This document shows, piece by piece, positions 49,856-58,329 of a DNA stretch of 64,000 bases; positions within the stretch are counted from its first letter, which is position 1, and every line of letters starts with the position of its first letter. Under the pieces are notes generated by a model. It was not told the DNA's origin. It did not search any database and saw only the letters and a program-made list of their open reading frames with translations. A program made the position numbers and the translations under genes. The stretch is from Loktanella sp. (GTDB lineage Bacteria > Pseudomonadota > Alphaproteobacteria > Rhodobacterales > Rhodobacteraceae): positions 1-64,000 of the forward strand of contig JAGXIQ010000167.1 of the NCBI GenBank assembly GCA_024635625.1, read 5' to 3'.

Positions 49856-51285
49856 TGATCATCAAGGCCAATGCGCTTAAGAAACTCTCGCTGAAGGCAC
49901 TGCCCTTCGCTGACGCCGCCAGCGTGGATCTGCCGCTGCGCCAGTTGCTGCGGCTTAGCCTGTTTCAGGTGTCTGTGGGTATGGCCAGTGTGATGCTTTT
50001 AGGTACCCTGAATCGGGTTATGATCGTCGAGTTAGGTATCCCTGCCATACTTGTCGCGCTGATGATTGCGATCCCGGTATTGGTCGCACCTTTCCGTGCG
50101 CTGGTCGGGTTTAAGTCCGACAACTATCGCTCTGCTATCGGCTGGAAGCGTATTCCCTACCTTTGGTTCGGGACGATGTGGCAATTCGGCGGGTTAGCGA
50201 TCATGCCGATGGCGCTGCTGGTGTTGGCAGGGGATCGGGCAATCGACGCTGATTGGGCAGGCTACGTTGGCGCGGCCCTCGCGTTTCTGCTGACAGGCCT
50301 AGGGATGCATATGACCCAGACCGCTGGTCTGGCCTTGGCGGCCGACCGTGCAACAGAGGACACGCGGCCGAAGGTGGTGGCCCTGCTGTATGTGATGCTG
50401 TTGGTCGGGATGGCGATTTCCTCTATCATCATCGGCGCCTTGTTACGCGACTACTCTCCGCTCCGGCTGGTGCAGGTGGTGCAGGGCACCGCTGTGGTCA
50501 CCATGATCCTTAACGTGATCGCCCTGTGGAAGCAGGAGCATGTGCAGCCGATGTCAAAGGCTGAACGCGAAGCGCAGGGGCCGACATTCCGCGACGCATG
50601 GCTTGACCTGACGCGCGGCGGCGATGCCGGGCGGCTGCTGGCAGTGGTGTTCCTTGGGACGCTGGCCTTCAACATGCAGGACGTGCTGCTAGAGCCCTAT
50701 GGCGGAGAGATCCTTGGTCTGTCTGTTTCTGCAACGACCTTGCTAACAGCCAGTTGGGCGGCCGGTGCGCTGGTCGGTTTCGCGATGGCAGCCTGGTGGC
50801 TGGCGGCCGCGACTGATCCAATGCGAATGGCTGCGCGGGGTATCTTGGCTGGGCTGGCAGCATTTTGCTGCGTGATCTTCGCTGCACCTCTCGGGTCTAC
50901 CGTATTGTTCTTTACCGGGGCCGCGTTGATCGGCTTTGGCGGCGGGCTGTTCGGAATTGCGACCCTGACCTCTGCCATGACCATGCCTGCCGTCGGGGCC
51001 GCCGGTCGCGGTTTAGCGCTGGGCGCATGGGGGGCAGCACAAGCTACCGGCGCTGGTCTGTCGATCTTTATCGGGGGCGCAATCCGCGACCTTGTCAATC
51101 ATGCCGCCGGGAACGGCATGCTGTCCGAGGCGCTCGCCACGCCTGCCACCGGCTACTCGGTCGTCTACCACACCGAGATCGGCCTTTTGTTCATCACACT
51201 CATCGTCCTTGGCCCGCTGGTGCGCGTCCGGGCCATGACCTCGGCAAGTACGGGCAAGCTGCAGCTGTCCGACTTCCCTACCTGA
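49852..51285 (+). CDS. lhaA: Light-harvesting complex 1 assembly protein LhaA
   Basis: A 477-residue polytopic membrane protein of the BCD family of the major facilitator superfamily, related to PucC. About twelve hydrophobic segments are visible. Family sequences include VAPFRALVGFKSDNYRSAIG, WKRIPYLWFGTM and FNMQDVLLEPYGGEILGLSV. It helps insert or supply bacteriochlorophyll to LH1 and lies immediately before puhA, as in Rhodobacter. The start overlaps bchM as ATGA. Confidence 0.95.
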   Translation: MMIIKANALKKLSLKALPFADAASVDLPLRQLLRLSLFQVSVGMASVMLLGTLNRVMIVELGIPAILVALMIAIPVLVAPFRALVGFKSDNYRSAIGWKRIPYLWFGTMWQFGGLAIMPMALLVLAGDRAIDADWAGYVGAALAFLLTGLGMHMTQTAGLALAADRATEDTRPKVVALLYVMLLVGMAISSIIIGALLRDYSPLRLVQVVQGTAVVTMILNVIALWKQEHVQPMSKAEREAQGPTFRDAWLDLTRGGDAGRLLAVVFLGTLAFNMQDVLLEPYGGEILGLSVSATTLLTASWAAGALVGFAMAAWWLAAATDPMRMAARGILAGLAAFCCVIFAAPLGSTVLFFTGAALIGFGGGLFGIATLTSAMTMPAVGAAGRGLALGAWGAAQATGAGLSIFIGGAIRDLVNHAAGNGMLSEALATPATGYSVVYHTEIGLLFITLIVLGPLVRVRAMTSASTGKLQLSDFPT

Positions 51286-51298
51286 AAGGAACACGACC

Positions 51299-52081
51299 AT
51301 GCTTGGCGTCACATTTTTCGGACATGTCGATCTGGCGCAGGTCGCGCTGTATATGTTTTGGGTCTTTTTCGCGGGTCTCGTGATCTATCTTCAGCGCGAG
51401 AACATGCGCGAGGGATATCCCCTGCGCAACGATACGGACGAGGTGCCGGCGAACGAAAGCTTGTGGCCGCTTCCTGCGCCCAAGACGTTCATTCTGCGCG
51501 ACGGCCGCGGCACAGTAACTGTCCCCAGCCTTGCGTTTGAAGAAGGCCATATGCGTACTGAACTGGGCCTGGCTCGTTCATCGATGGCGACGGGTTCGCC
51601 TTGGGTCCCCACCGGTGATCCGATGATCGATGGTGTCGGCCCCGCCGCTTGGGCGCCGCGCCGGGATATCCCCGAACTGGATGCGCACGGCGAGGTAAAG
51701 ATCCGGCCAATGTCACAGCTTTCAGAATTCCATATCTCGATGGGTCGCGATCCGCGCGGACTGCCCGTTGTCGGTGGTGACGGAGAGGTCGTGGGCCGCG
51801 TGATCGATATGTGGATCGACGTGCCAGAGCAGCTGGTACGTTATCTGGTCGTAGACCTGAATCCCGAAGGCTCTGGTCAGACCCGGCTGGTGCCAATGGC
51901 GATGTCGCGGGTGATGTCGGACCGTGTCCGCGTGCGTGCCCTTTATGCCCATAACTGGGCAGATATTCCGACACTCCGAACAACCGATCAGGTCACCCTT
52001 CTCGAAGAAGAAAAGATCATGGCCTACGTCGCTGGCGGCACGCTTTATGCTTCTGACGCCCGGTCAGCCAGCGTTCTGTAA
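51299..52081 (+). CDS. puhA: Photosynthetic reaction centre H subunit
   Basis: A 260-residue protein with a single N-terminal membrane helix (about 11-31, AQVALYMFWVFFAGLVIYL), then a cytoplasmic PRC-barrel domain. QRENMREGYPLRNDT after the helix and FHISMGRDPRGLPVVGGDGE match H subunits. It caps the L and M subunits and guides protons to the secondary quinone. A strong hairpin follows the gene. The L and M genes are outside the window. Confidence 0.97.
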   Translation: MLGVTFFGHVDLAQVALYMFWVFFAGLVIYLQRENMREGYPLRNDTDEVPANESLWPLPAPKTFILRDGRGTVTVPSLAFEEGHMRTELGLARSSMATGSPWVPTGDPMIDGVGPAAWAPRRDIPELDAHGEVKIRPMSQLSEFHISMGRDPRGLPVVGGDGEVVGRVIDMWIDVPEQLVRYLVVDLNPEGSGQTRLVPMAMSRVMSDRVRVRALYAHNWADIPTLRTTDQVTLLEEEKIMAYVAGGTLYASDARSASVL

Positions 52082-52088
52082 TGTAATC

Positions 52089-52116
52089 GGCGGTCCCGCC
52101 TGCCAACGGGGCCGCC
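52089..52116 (+). other. Intercistronic hairpin after puhA
   Basis: GGCGGTCCCG pairs with CGGGGCCGCC over 10 bases (one G-U) around an 8-base loop. There is no T-run. Its place directly after puhA suggests protection of the puhA message, as known for segmented photosynthesis operons. Confidence 0.65.
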
Positions 52117-52140
52117 GCACTGGGACAAGGGGAAGACAAC

Positions 52141-52776
52141 ATGCACGACGATTTCAAATTTGAGCCGGTGCGCGGTTTGCCAGAGGCACTGCCGAAGGAC
52201 GAGCACATCATCTGGCAAGGCAGCCCGGTCGCCCGCCGTTTGTGGATCGAGGCATTCAAAGCCAAGTGGGTGGCGGGCTATTTCATTCTGCTTGCGGTCT
52301 GGCGCTTCGGTGTTTCGGTTGCCGACACAACTTTGGCCGGGTCGATTGTGTTGGCGACGCCATTCCTGATCGTTGGGGCCTTCGTTTGTGCGCTGCTTTA
52401 CGGCTTGGCTTGGATACAATCCCGCGCCACGGTCTATACTCTGACCAACAAGCGGGTCGGCATGCGTATTGGTGCGGCACTGACCATGACGCTGAACCTG
52501 CCGTATAACCAGATCGAAGCGGCCCAGTTGGATCTGCGGCTAGGCGGCACCGGAACACTAGCGTTCCTGCTGCCTGTCGACACCCGTTTATCCTACTTGA
52601 TGACATGGCCCCATATCCGCCCAGGTCACATCAACCGCACACAGGCCGCCCTGCGCTGCATTGCCGACGCAGAACGTGTGGCCCGCCTCTTCACAGATGC
52701 CGCTGAGACGCGCCTTAGCCAACCCATGGTCGAACGGCGCGATGCCATCCCGTCCCACGCCGTAGCTGCGGAGTAA
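52141..52776 (+). CDS. puhB: Photosynthetic complex assembly protein PuhB
   Basis: A 211-residue membrane protein. After the N-terminal sequence GLPEALPKDEHIIWQGSP it has about three hydrophobic segments and a PH-like region (RATVYTLTNKRVGMRIGAAL). PuhB assists reaction-centre assembly in Rhodobacter. Length and position after puhA are as expected. Confidence 0.93.
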   Translation: MHDDFKFEPVRGLPEALPKDEHIIWQGSPVARRLWIEAFKAKWVAGYFILLAVWRFGVSVADTTLAGSIVLATPFLIVGAFVCALLYGLAWIQSRATVYTLTNKRVGMRIGAALTMTLNLPYNQIEAAQLDLRLGGTGTLAFLLPVDTRLSYLMTWPHIRPGHINRTQAALRCIADAERVARLFTDAAETRLSQPMVERRDAIPSHAVAAE

Positions 52777-52781
52777 TCACA

Positions 52782-53243
52782 ATGACACAGACCGCAACTC
52801 GCATCCACAATTCCAAAGCCGAGGAAATGGTCCCCCGCGCCCTCGTTGTCGCCATGTTCACGCTGATGCTGGCATCGCTAACGTTGGTGACGGTATCGCG
52901 TCTGACAAATGCGCCGCATGTCGGCGTGGTGCCGGATTCTCCGGTCGTAAAAACACTCGATATCGCTCTCATAGGTGACCGCAATGGTGCCTACGCCGCA
53001 CAAGCGCTGGACGGTACCGTGCTGGCGATGTCCGACCGAGACAAGGCAGGATTTATCGGTGTCATGGGCCGTGTCGTCGAACGCAAGCGCGTGACAGCCG
53101 ATTTGCCGGTCGCCGATCCTGTGACGCTGCAACTGCATGAGAACGGCACACTCTCCATCATTGATCTGTCCACGGGAATGGACATCGCCTTGATCGGATA
53201 CGGTGTAGACAACGTGGCCGCATTTGCGCGGCTAATTGACTGA
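52782..53243 (+). CDS. puhC: Photosynthetic complex assembly protein PuhC
   Basis: A 153-residue protein with one N-terminal membrane segment (about 18-37, ALVVAMFTLMLASLTLVTVS) and a periplasmic domain. PuhC helps organise the LH1-reaction-centre core in Rhodobacter. It starts 5 bases after puhB. Confidence 0.9.
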   Translation: MTQTATRIHNSKAEEMVPRALVVAMFTLMLASLTLVTVSRLTNAPHVGVVPDSPVVKTLDIALIGDRNGAYAAQALDGTVLAMSDRDKAGFIGVMGRVVERKRVTADLPVADPVTLQLHENGTLSIIDLSTGMDIALIGYGVDNVAAFARLID

Positions 53244-53251
53244 AACCTCCA

Positions 53252-53278
53252 GCCATTGGGGGCAGCCACCCCGATGGC
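53252..53278 (+). other. Intercistronic hairpin after puhC
   Basis: GCCATTGGGG pairs with CCCCGATGGC over 10 bases (one G-U) around a 7-base loop, without a following T-run. It separates puhABC from the acsF part of the operon and could set different message levels. Confidence 0.6.
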
Positions 53279-53299
53279 CAAATGTGAAAGGGAACGCAC

Positions 53300-53596
53300 A
53301 TGGGATATTTTACGAAGGAACGCGAAACAGCACCCTGCACTGTGACGATCAGTCACCGGTTCGAGGAACTTTCCGCGCACGTCCGGTTCGACAACGGCAC
53401 CACTATCAATCCCGGCGACGAGGTTTTGGTGCAAGGGCCAGAAATCATGGCCCCCTTCGGCGAGATGGTCGTGGAAAAGCGCACTGCCATCATCACCCGC
53501 GCCAGCAAGCTGGAACAGCTTTGGACCCGGGCGACTGGCGACTTCGAATTTATGGAATTGTGTGAATTCTCATTCTCCGAGGAGGCCCTGTCATGA
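53300..53596 (+). CDS. Small conserved-looking protein preceding acsF
   Basis: A 98-residue soluble acidic protein starting MGYFTKERETAPCTVTISHRF. It has no signal peptide or membrane segment; a central stretch GTTINPGDEVLVQGPEI suggests a small beta-barrel. It overlaps acsF by 4 bases, so its product is made with the cyclase. I recognise the position as one often occupied by a small protein in alphaproteobacterial puh-acsF operons, but I cannot name a function. Confidence 0.8.
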   Translation: MGYFTKERETAPCTVTISHRFEELSAHVRFDNGTTINPGDEVLVQGPEIMAPFGEMVVEKRTAIITRASKLEQLWTRATGDFEFMELCEFSFSEEALS

Positions 53597-54711
53597 ACAT
53601 GCACTCATCAGACGCCACTACCGCCGAAGAGGCTATCGCAGCCCAAGAGGCACTACCGCCCCTGACCAATGAAGCCGCGACAGCTGTGGCGATGCAGAAC
53701 ACTCTGCTGACACCGCGCTTTTACACCACCGACTTTGCCAAGATGGACGCCATCGACGTGACCCCGGTGCGCGCAGAGTGGGACAAGTTGATCGCACAAA
53801 TGAAATCAGACCCGAATAAGGGGCATTTCAAGAAAAACGAAGACTGGGACCACGTTGATTGGGACGGGATGGAGCCAAAGTTGAAGGCCGAGTTCATTGA
53901 TTTTCTGATAAGCAGCTGCACCGCTGAATTCTCTGGATGTGTGCTGTATAAAGAAATGAAGCGGCGTGGATCGAATGACGATATCACGACGCTATTCCAA
54001 CTGATGGCGCGGGACGAGGCGCGGCACGCGGGGTTTATCAATGACGCCCTGCGCGAGGCTGGTATTGCGGTAAACCTTGGCTTTCTGACCCAGTCGAAGA
54101 AATACACCTACTTCAGACCAAAGTTCATCTATTATGCGACCTACCTATCCGAGAAGATTGGGTATGCGCGTTATATCACCATCTACCGCCATCTTGAGGC
54201 ACACCCCGAAAAGCGGTTTCATCCGATCTTTAAGTGGTTCCGTGAGTGGTGCAACGACGAGTTCAGCCATGGCGAGGCTTTTGCCTTGCTGATGAAGACA
54301 GACCCTAAGCTCACACAAAGTTTTTCGAACAAGCTGTGGATCAAGTTTTTTCTGACGGCCGTGTTTGCCACCATGTGGGTGCGCGACCACCAGCGGCCCG
54401 CTTTCCATGACGCGCTGGGCGTGGACCCCGCGTGGTACGGGCAAGAAGTGTTTCGCAAGACATCTGAAATCACGCGCCAAGTGTTTCCGATGACGCTGGA
54501 CATCGACCACCCGCGTTGGATTCCAACGCTGAACTGCATTCAGGATGCCAATGTGCAGATTGCAGCTGGCGCGAAACAGGGTGGGTTCGCGGGCAAGCTG
54601 AAGGCGCTGGGTGGTCGTGCGAAGGCGGGACTGGGTTTTGTCAGCCTGTTGACGATTCCGGTCCAGCGTAATGCGGTGCCTGACAGCCCGCGGCTGGAGC
54701 CGGTCTATTGA
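53593..54711 (+). CDS. acsF: Mg-protoporphyrin IX monomethyl ester oxidative cyclase
   Basis: A 372-residue di-iron enzyme that uses O2 to form the fifth ring of bacteriochlorophyll. Iron ligands are visible in AEFSGCVLYKEMKRR, DEARHAGFIND and NDEFSHGEAFALL. Presence of this oxygen-dependent enzyme fits an aerobic phototroph; no anaerobic bchE is seen in the window. It is coupled by overlap to the 98-residue gene before it. Confidence 0.97.
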   Translation: MNMHSSDATTAEEAIAAQEALPPLTNEAATAVAMQNTLLTPRFYTTDFAKMDAIDVTPVRAEWDKLIAQMKSDPNKGHFKKNEDWDHVDWDGMEPKLKAEFIDFLISSCTAEFSGCVLYKEMKRRGSNDDITTLFQLMARDEARHAGFINDALREAGIAVNLGFLTQSKKYTYFRPKFIYYATYLSEKIGYARYITIYRHLEAHPEKRFHPIFKWFREWCNDEFSHGEAFALLMKTDPKLTQSFSNKLWIKFFLTAVFATMWVRDHQRPAFHDALGVDPAWYGQEVFRKTSEITRQVFPMTLDIDHPRWIPTLNCIQDANVQIAAGAKQGGFAGKLKALGGRAKAGLGFVSLLTIPVQRNAVPDSPRLEPVY

Positions 54712-54767
54712 TTGCGTTCATGCAACCCGGTGCGCCTTCGCGCCTTCGCGAGGATGCAGGGGGACCA

Positions 54768-54820
54768 GCCCTCTGCGCCCTGCGGCGTCAGCTTCCGGAA
54801 TATTTGGAACGAGAACAAGC
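54768..54820. repeat. Degenerate palindromic repeat before puhE, copy 3
   Basis: Between acsF and puhE, a GC-rich stretch leads into GCTTCCGGAATATTTGGAAC and GAGAACAAG. The end part is similar in layout to GGATATTTTTGACGAGAAGA of the other two copies, but the hairpin is imperfect. I regard it as a diverged member. Confidence 0.4.
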
Positions 54821-55624
54821 ATGATGGACGCACCCTGGATGGCAGCTGTATCAGCCGTGTTCCTTTGGTGGTTCGCCACAGGGGCGATCCTTCTGATCGT
54901 ACGTCTGGCAGACAGGATTGGGGGCACGGCGCATGTGTGTGCGACCGTGGCGGGGTTGCCGTTATTGGCGCTGGGGGCGGTCTGCGTCGCGGGGTCGCTG
55001 GATAGCCACACGGTCGGGGGCGTCTATAAGGCTTTTCTGGGTGCGCTTGCTATCTGGGGTTGGATCGAACTGGCATTTCTGACCGGCGTCGTCGCAGGAC
55101 CGGTGCGTGATGATTGCCCGCCGGGACTGCGAAGCTGGGACCGTTTCCAGCGCGCTTTCGGCACTGTGGCATGGCACGAACTTGCTCTCGTACTTGGCCT
55201 ACTGGCACTCGTGCTGGCGTCAGATGGCGCTGTAAACCGCATTGCGCTTGCAACGTACATGGTACTGTTCATTGCGCGTATCTGTGCCAAGCTTAACCTC
55301 TATTTCGGCGTACCCCGGATCAATACGGAATTTGTGCCGACCCGTCTGACCCATCTGAAATCTTACTTTACCCGCGGTCCATTCACCTTGGCCTTTCCTA
55401 TTGCAATCACGGCGCTGACGGCGCTTTTAGCCGTCTGCGCTGAACGGTTATGGACCACGCAAGTCCCGGCGACAGCGACAGGGTTTGCATTGTTGACGGC
55501 GCTTGCGGCCTTGGCCCTGCTTGAACACTGGCTGATGGTTATTCCTTTGCCCGATGCGAAACTTTGGCGGTGGATGCTGCCCCGAACGAACACCGATACA
55601 GAAAGCGAGACCCATGGATTTTGA
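54821..55624 (+). CDS. puhE: Photosynthesis protein PuhE (membrane protein)
   Basis: A 267-residue polytopic membrane protein, with seven or so hydrophobic segments from [16 protein letters not shown] onwards. The middle has [21 protein letters not shown] and [26 protein letters not shown], typical of the Rhodobacter orf274 (PuhE) family, which affects bacteriochlorophyll levels. The ATG at 54821 (or 54824) is used; the longer frame runs into acsF. It overlaps hemA by 11 bases. Confidence 0.9.
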   Translation: MMDAPWMAAVSAVFLWWFATGAILLIVRLADRIGGTAHVCATVAGLPLLALGAVCVAGSLDSHTVGGVYKAFLGALAIWGWIELAFLTGVVAGPVRDDCPPGLRSWDRFQRAFGTVAWHELALVLGLLALVLASDGAVNRIALATYMVLFIARICAKLNLYFGVPRINTEFVPTRLTHLKSYFTRGPFTLAFPIAITALTALLAVCAERLWTTQVPATATGFALLTALAALALLEHWLMVIPLPDAKLWRWMLPRTNTDTESETHGF

Positions 55625-56828
55625 CGCACTGTTCACCGACCAGCTCGACCAGTTGAAGCGCGACGGCAATTACCGCTATTTCGCAGAGCTGGAGCGTAAG
55701 TGCGGCAAGTTTCCCCGCGCGGGAAACTACAAGGATGGCGAAGTGCGCGATGTCACCGTGTGGTGTTCAAACGACTATCTTGGCATGGGTCAGCATCCCG
55801 CGGTTATCGCGGCAATGTGCGAGGCCGTGCAGCGGACTGGAACCGGGGCAGGGGGCACGCGCAACATATCTGGCACCAACCATGATCACTTGCTGTTAGA
55901 GGCAGAACTGGCCGACTTGCATGGGAAAGAGGCCGCGCTTCTGTTCACATCTGGCTACGTGTCGAACTGGGCGGCCCTGTCGACTTTGGGAAGCCGCTTG
56001 AAAGACTGCGTGATCCTGTCCGATGCTGGCAACCATGCCAGCATGATAGAGGGTATCCGGCATTCCCGCGCGACAAAGGTAATCTGGCGCCATAACGACG
56101 TGAATGACCTAGAGGCGAAGCTGGCGGCTTTGCCCGCGGATGTTCCCAAGATCGTGGCTTTCGAATCCGTCTATTCCATGGACGGCGACGTTGCGCCGAT
56201 CCGGGCCATCGTCGAGGTTGCCGAGAGATATGGCGCGATGACATATCTGGACGAAGTGCACGCGGTAGGCCTTTATGGCCCTCGTGGGGGCGGTGTCAGC
56301 GAGCAAGAAGGCGTCGCGGATCGGATCACTTTGATCGAGGGTACATTGGGCAAGGCATACGGTGTCGTGGGCGGCTACATCACTGGATCAGCGGCCCTTT
56401 GTGACTTTATCAGAAGCTTTGCCAGCGGGTTCATTTTCACGACGGCTCTTCCACCTGCGGTTGCGGCCGCGGCGCGCACCTCTATTGCGCACCTCAAGAC
56501 GTCTGATGTGGAACGGTTCCAGCAGCGGCGTCAGGTTGCGCGCCTGCGTGACGCTTTGGATCAGGCCGGCATTCCGCATTTGATGAACGACAGCCATATC
56601 GTTCCGGTCATGATCAAAGACCCGGTCAAGACGCGGATGTTGGCCGATTACCTGATGCAGGAATGGGATATCTATGTACAGCCGATCAATTATCCGACTG
56701 TCCCAAAGGGGACAGAAAGGCTGCGCTTTACGCCGTCGCCATTACACACGGACGCCGACATCGATCACCTGATGGCGGCGCTTCGAACCTTATGGCGACA
56801 ATGCGCCCTATCGCAGGCAGTCGCGTGA
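55614..56828 (+). CDS. hemA: 5-aminolevulinate synthase
   Basis: A 404-residue PLP enzyme that condenses glycine and succinyl-CoA, the first step of tetrapyrrole synthesis in alphaproteobacteria. Family sequences are [46 protein letters not shown] and [16 protein letters not shown], which carries the PLP lysine. The ATG at 55614 overlaps the puhE end. Its place in the photosynthesis cluster supplies precursor for bacteriochlorophyll; a second copy elsewhere is common in relatives. Confidence 0.97.
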   Translation: MDFDALFTDQLDQLKRDGNYRYFAELERKCGKFPRAGNYKDGEVRDVTVWCSNDYLGMGQHPAVIAAMCEAVQRTGTGAGGTRNISGTNHDHLLLEAELADLHGKEAALLFTSGYVSNWAALSTLGSRLKDCVILSDAGNHASMIEGIRHSRATKVIWRHNDVNDLEAKLAALPADVPKIVAFESVYSMDGDVAPIRAIVEVAERYGAMTYLDEVHAVGLYGPRGGGVSEQEGVADRITLIEGTLGKAYGVVGGYITGSAALCDFIRSFASGFIFTTALPPAVAAAARTSIAHLKTSDVERFQQRRQVARLRDALDQAGIPHLMNDSHIVPVMIKDPVKTRMLADYLMQEWDIYVQPINYPTVPKGTERLRFTPSPLHTDADIDHLMAALRTLWRQCALSQAVA

Positions 56829-56935
56829 TTGTGCACTCTGCCATACGCCCACTGGACGCCGTTCGTGACCGTGCTAGGTTGTATGAAGACTGGGGCAAGC
56901 GGTCCAATTTGCTTTGATTTTTGGGAGAGACATAA

Positions 56936-57424
56936 ATGAAACTGACGACACTTGTAATGGCCCTGACGACCCTCGCAGCGCCCGCGTTCGCTGAAAGCCA
57001 CATGGCCGCACCGCAAGGTGATGCAGCCGCCGGAGAAGAGCAGTTCAACCGCCAGTGCGTGGCATGCCACGTCGTGCAGAACACGGAAACTGACGAAGTA
57101 CTGGCAGGGCGTAACGCCAAGGTCGGGCCGAACCTTTATGGTGTGGCTGGCCAGACGCCGGGCGCTCATGAAGGCTTCAACTACGGCGATGCGATAGTAA
57201 AGTATGGCGAAACCGGTGCTATCTGGGACGAAGCCAATTTTGTTGGCTACGTGCAGGACCCGACGGGTTTTCTGCGGACGGCGCTGGACGACAAGCGCGC
57301 CCGGGGCAAGATGGCATATCAGGTCCGCGACGAAGCGCAGGCCTATGACCTTTACGCCTTCCTTGCGACCTTCGGGACCGAGGGTATGGCAGCTGAAGGC
57401 GACGCCGCCGCAGCGACCAACTGA
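56936..57424 (+). CDS. cycA: Cytochrome c2
   Basis: A 162-residue periplasmic electron carrier. A 19-residue signal peptide ends at AFA. The haem site is CVACH, and the Met ligand is in ARGKMAYQV. The sequences VGPNLYGVAGQTPG and FLRTALDDKRARGKMAY match Rhodobacter cytochrome c2, which reduces the photo-oxidised reaction centre. The C terminus has an acidic Ala-rich tail. A terminator follows. Confidence 0.93.
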   Translation: MKLTTLVMALTTLAAPAFAESHMAAPQGDAAAGEEQFNRQCVACHVVQNTETDEVLAGRNAKVGPNLYGVAGQTPGAHEGFNYGDAIVKYGETGAIWDEANFVGYVQDPTGFLRTALDDKRARGKMAYQVRDEAQAYDLYAFLATFGTEGMAAEGDAAAATN

Positions 57425-57448
57425 TCGATTGATCTGACGACATTAAAG

Positions 57449-57476
57449 GCCGCCGCAAGCGATTGCGGCGGCTTTT
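57449..57476. terminator. Rho-independent terminator after cycA
   Basis: GCCGCCGCAA and TTGCGGCGGC form a perfect 10-base stem with a 4-base loop, followed by TTTTTC. It lies 25 bases after the cycA stop and just before the end of the convergent bchO, so it may stop transcription from both sides, though the T-run is better on the plus strand. Confidence 0.9.
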
Positions 57477-57477
57477 T

Positions 57478-58329
57478 CTATTCTGCCATGTGACGGCGAA
57501 TGTTCGCAGCAACGGCGTCCGGATCTTCTTCATGCGCCAGATGCCCTAACGCGCCAAGGCTACGATGCTGACCTTTCGGAAGCACCTGCGCTGCGTCGAC
57601 GCTGGTGCCCGGCGGTACGGCAAGGTCGTTGTCGCCGGTCAGCAATATAACCGGCGCCGAGATTTGCGGCAGGCGCTTGGCCAAATCCTCGAGGGTCCAC
57701 TGCGCCATCATCTGTAGCGTTCCATCGACGTGCTGCATGTCCGACGCGAGGCGAAAATACAGTGACTGCCCCCATTGATCGATTTTCGATCCGGTGCTTT
57801 CCAACAAACGCTTGGTTCGCGCCTGGGTGGTTGTCGCGGCGAACAGGCGGACGGTCAAAGGGGCCATGGCCAAAGCCTTGGCCATCAGCGGAAAAAACAG
57901 ACCAGCAGCGCCCTTGAACGTTTCTAACGCGGCATTGATGCCGACGACGCCATGCGCTGGTTTCATGCCGTCTAACATCATCTGCAGGCCGATTGGCACA
58001 CCTGCCGAATGGCCGACGATCAAGTCAGGCGACCATCCCTCTTGTTGGCAAAGCGCGATCAGATCGGTGGACGTAGGTTCAACCCCGTATCGCCGACGTG
58101 TGCCAGCCTGCGTATAGCCTTGCCCGGGAAGATCCATGGCAACTACGTGAAAATCGCTGGCCAGTAAGGGGAACAGCGTGCGCCAACTTTGGGTCGCGCC
58201 ACCTGCACCGTGCAGGAGTAGGATCGTTGGTCCAGTGCCCTGTTCCTGCACGTGCCAACGGTGCGGGCTACAGTCCACGCGGCGTGAAACGGTAGCCATC
58301 GGCCAGTCGGGGGGTGGGGGCCAATGCAT
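57478..58329 (-). CDS. bchO: Alpha/beta hydrolase BchO
   Basis: A 283-residue alpha/beta hydrolase. The oxyanion region is LLLHGAGGATQSW, the nucleophile Ser is in VGHSAGVPIG and a C-terminal His is in ALGHLAHEEDP. BchO is encoded with the Mg-chelatase subunits in purple bacteria; its exact reaction is not firmly known. The start overlaps the bchD stop. Confidence 0.93.
   Translation of the reverse strand: MHWPPPPDWPMATVSRRVDCSPHRWHVQEQGTGPTILLLHGAGGATQSWRTLFPLLASDFHVVAMDLPGQGYTQAGTRRRYGVEPTSTDLIALCQQEGWSPDLIVGHSAGVPIGLQMMLDGMKPAHGVVGINAALETFKGAAGLFFPLMAKALAMAPLTVRLFAATTTQARTKRLLESTGSKIDQWGQSLYFRLASDMQHVDGTLQMMAQWTLEDLAKRLPQISAPVILLTGDNDLAVPPGTSVDAAQVLPKGQHRSLGALGHLAHEEDPDAVAANIRRHMAE

Noticed and set aside
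54671-54820. Upstream extension of PuhE into the end of acsF
   Set aside because: The extra residues are Cys/Arg rich, unlike a membrane protein start, and a proper ATG exists at 54821.
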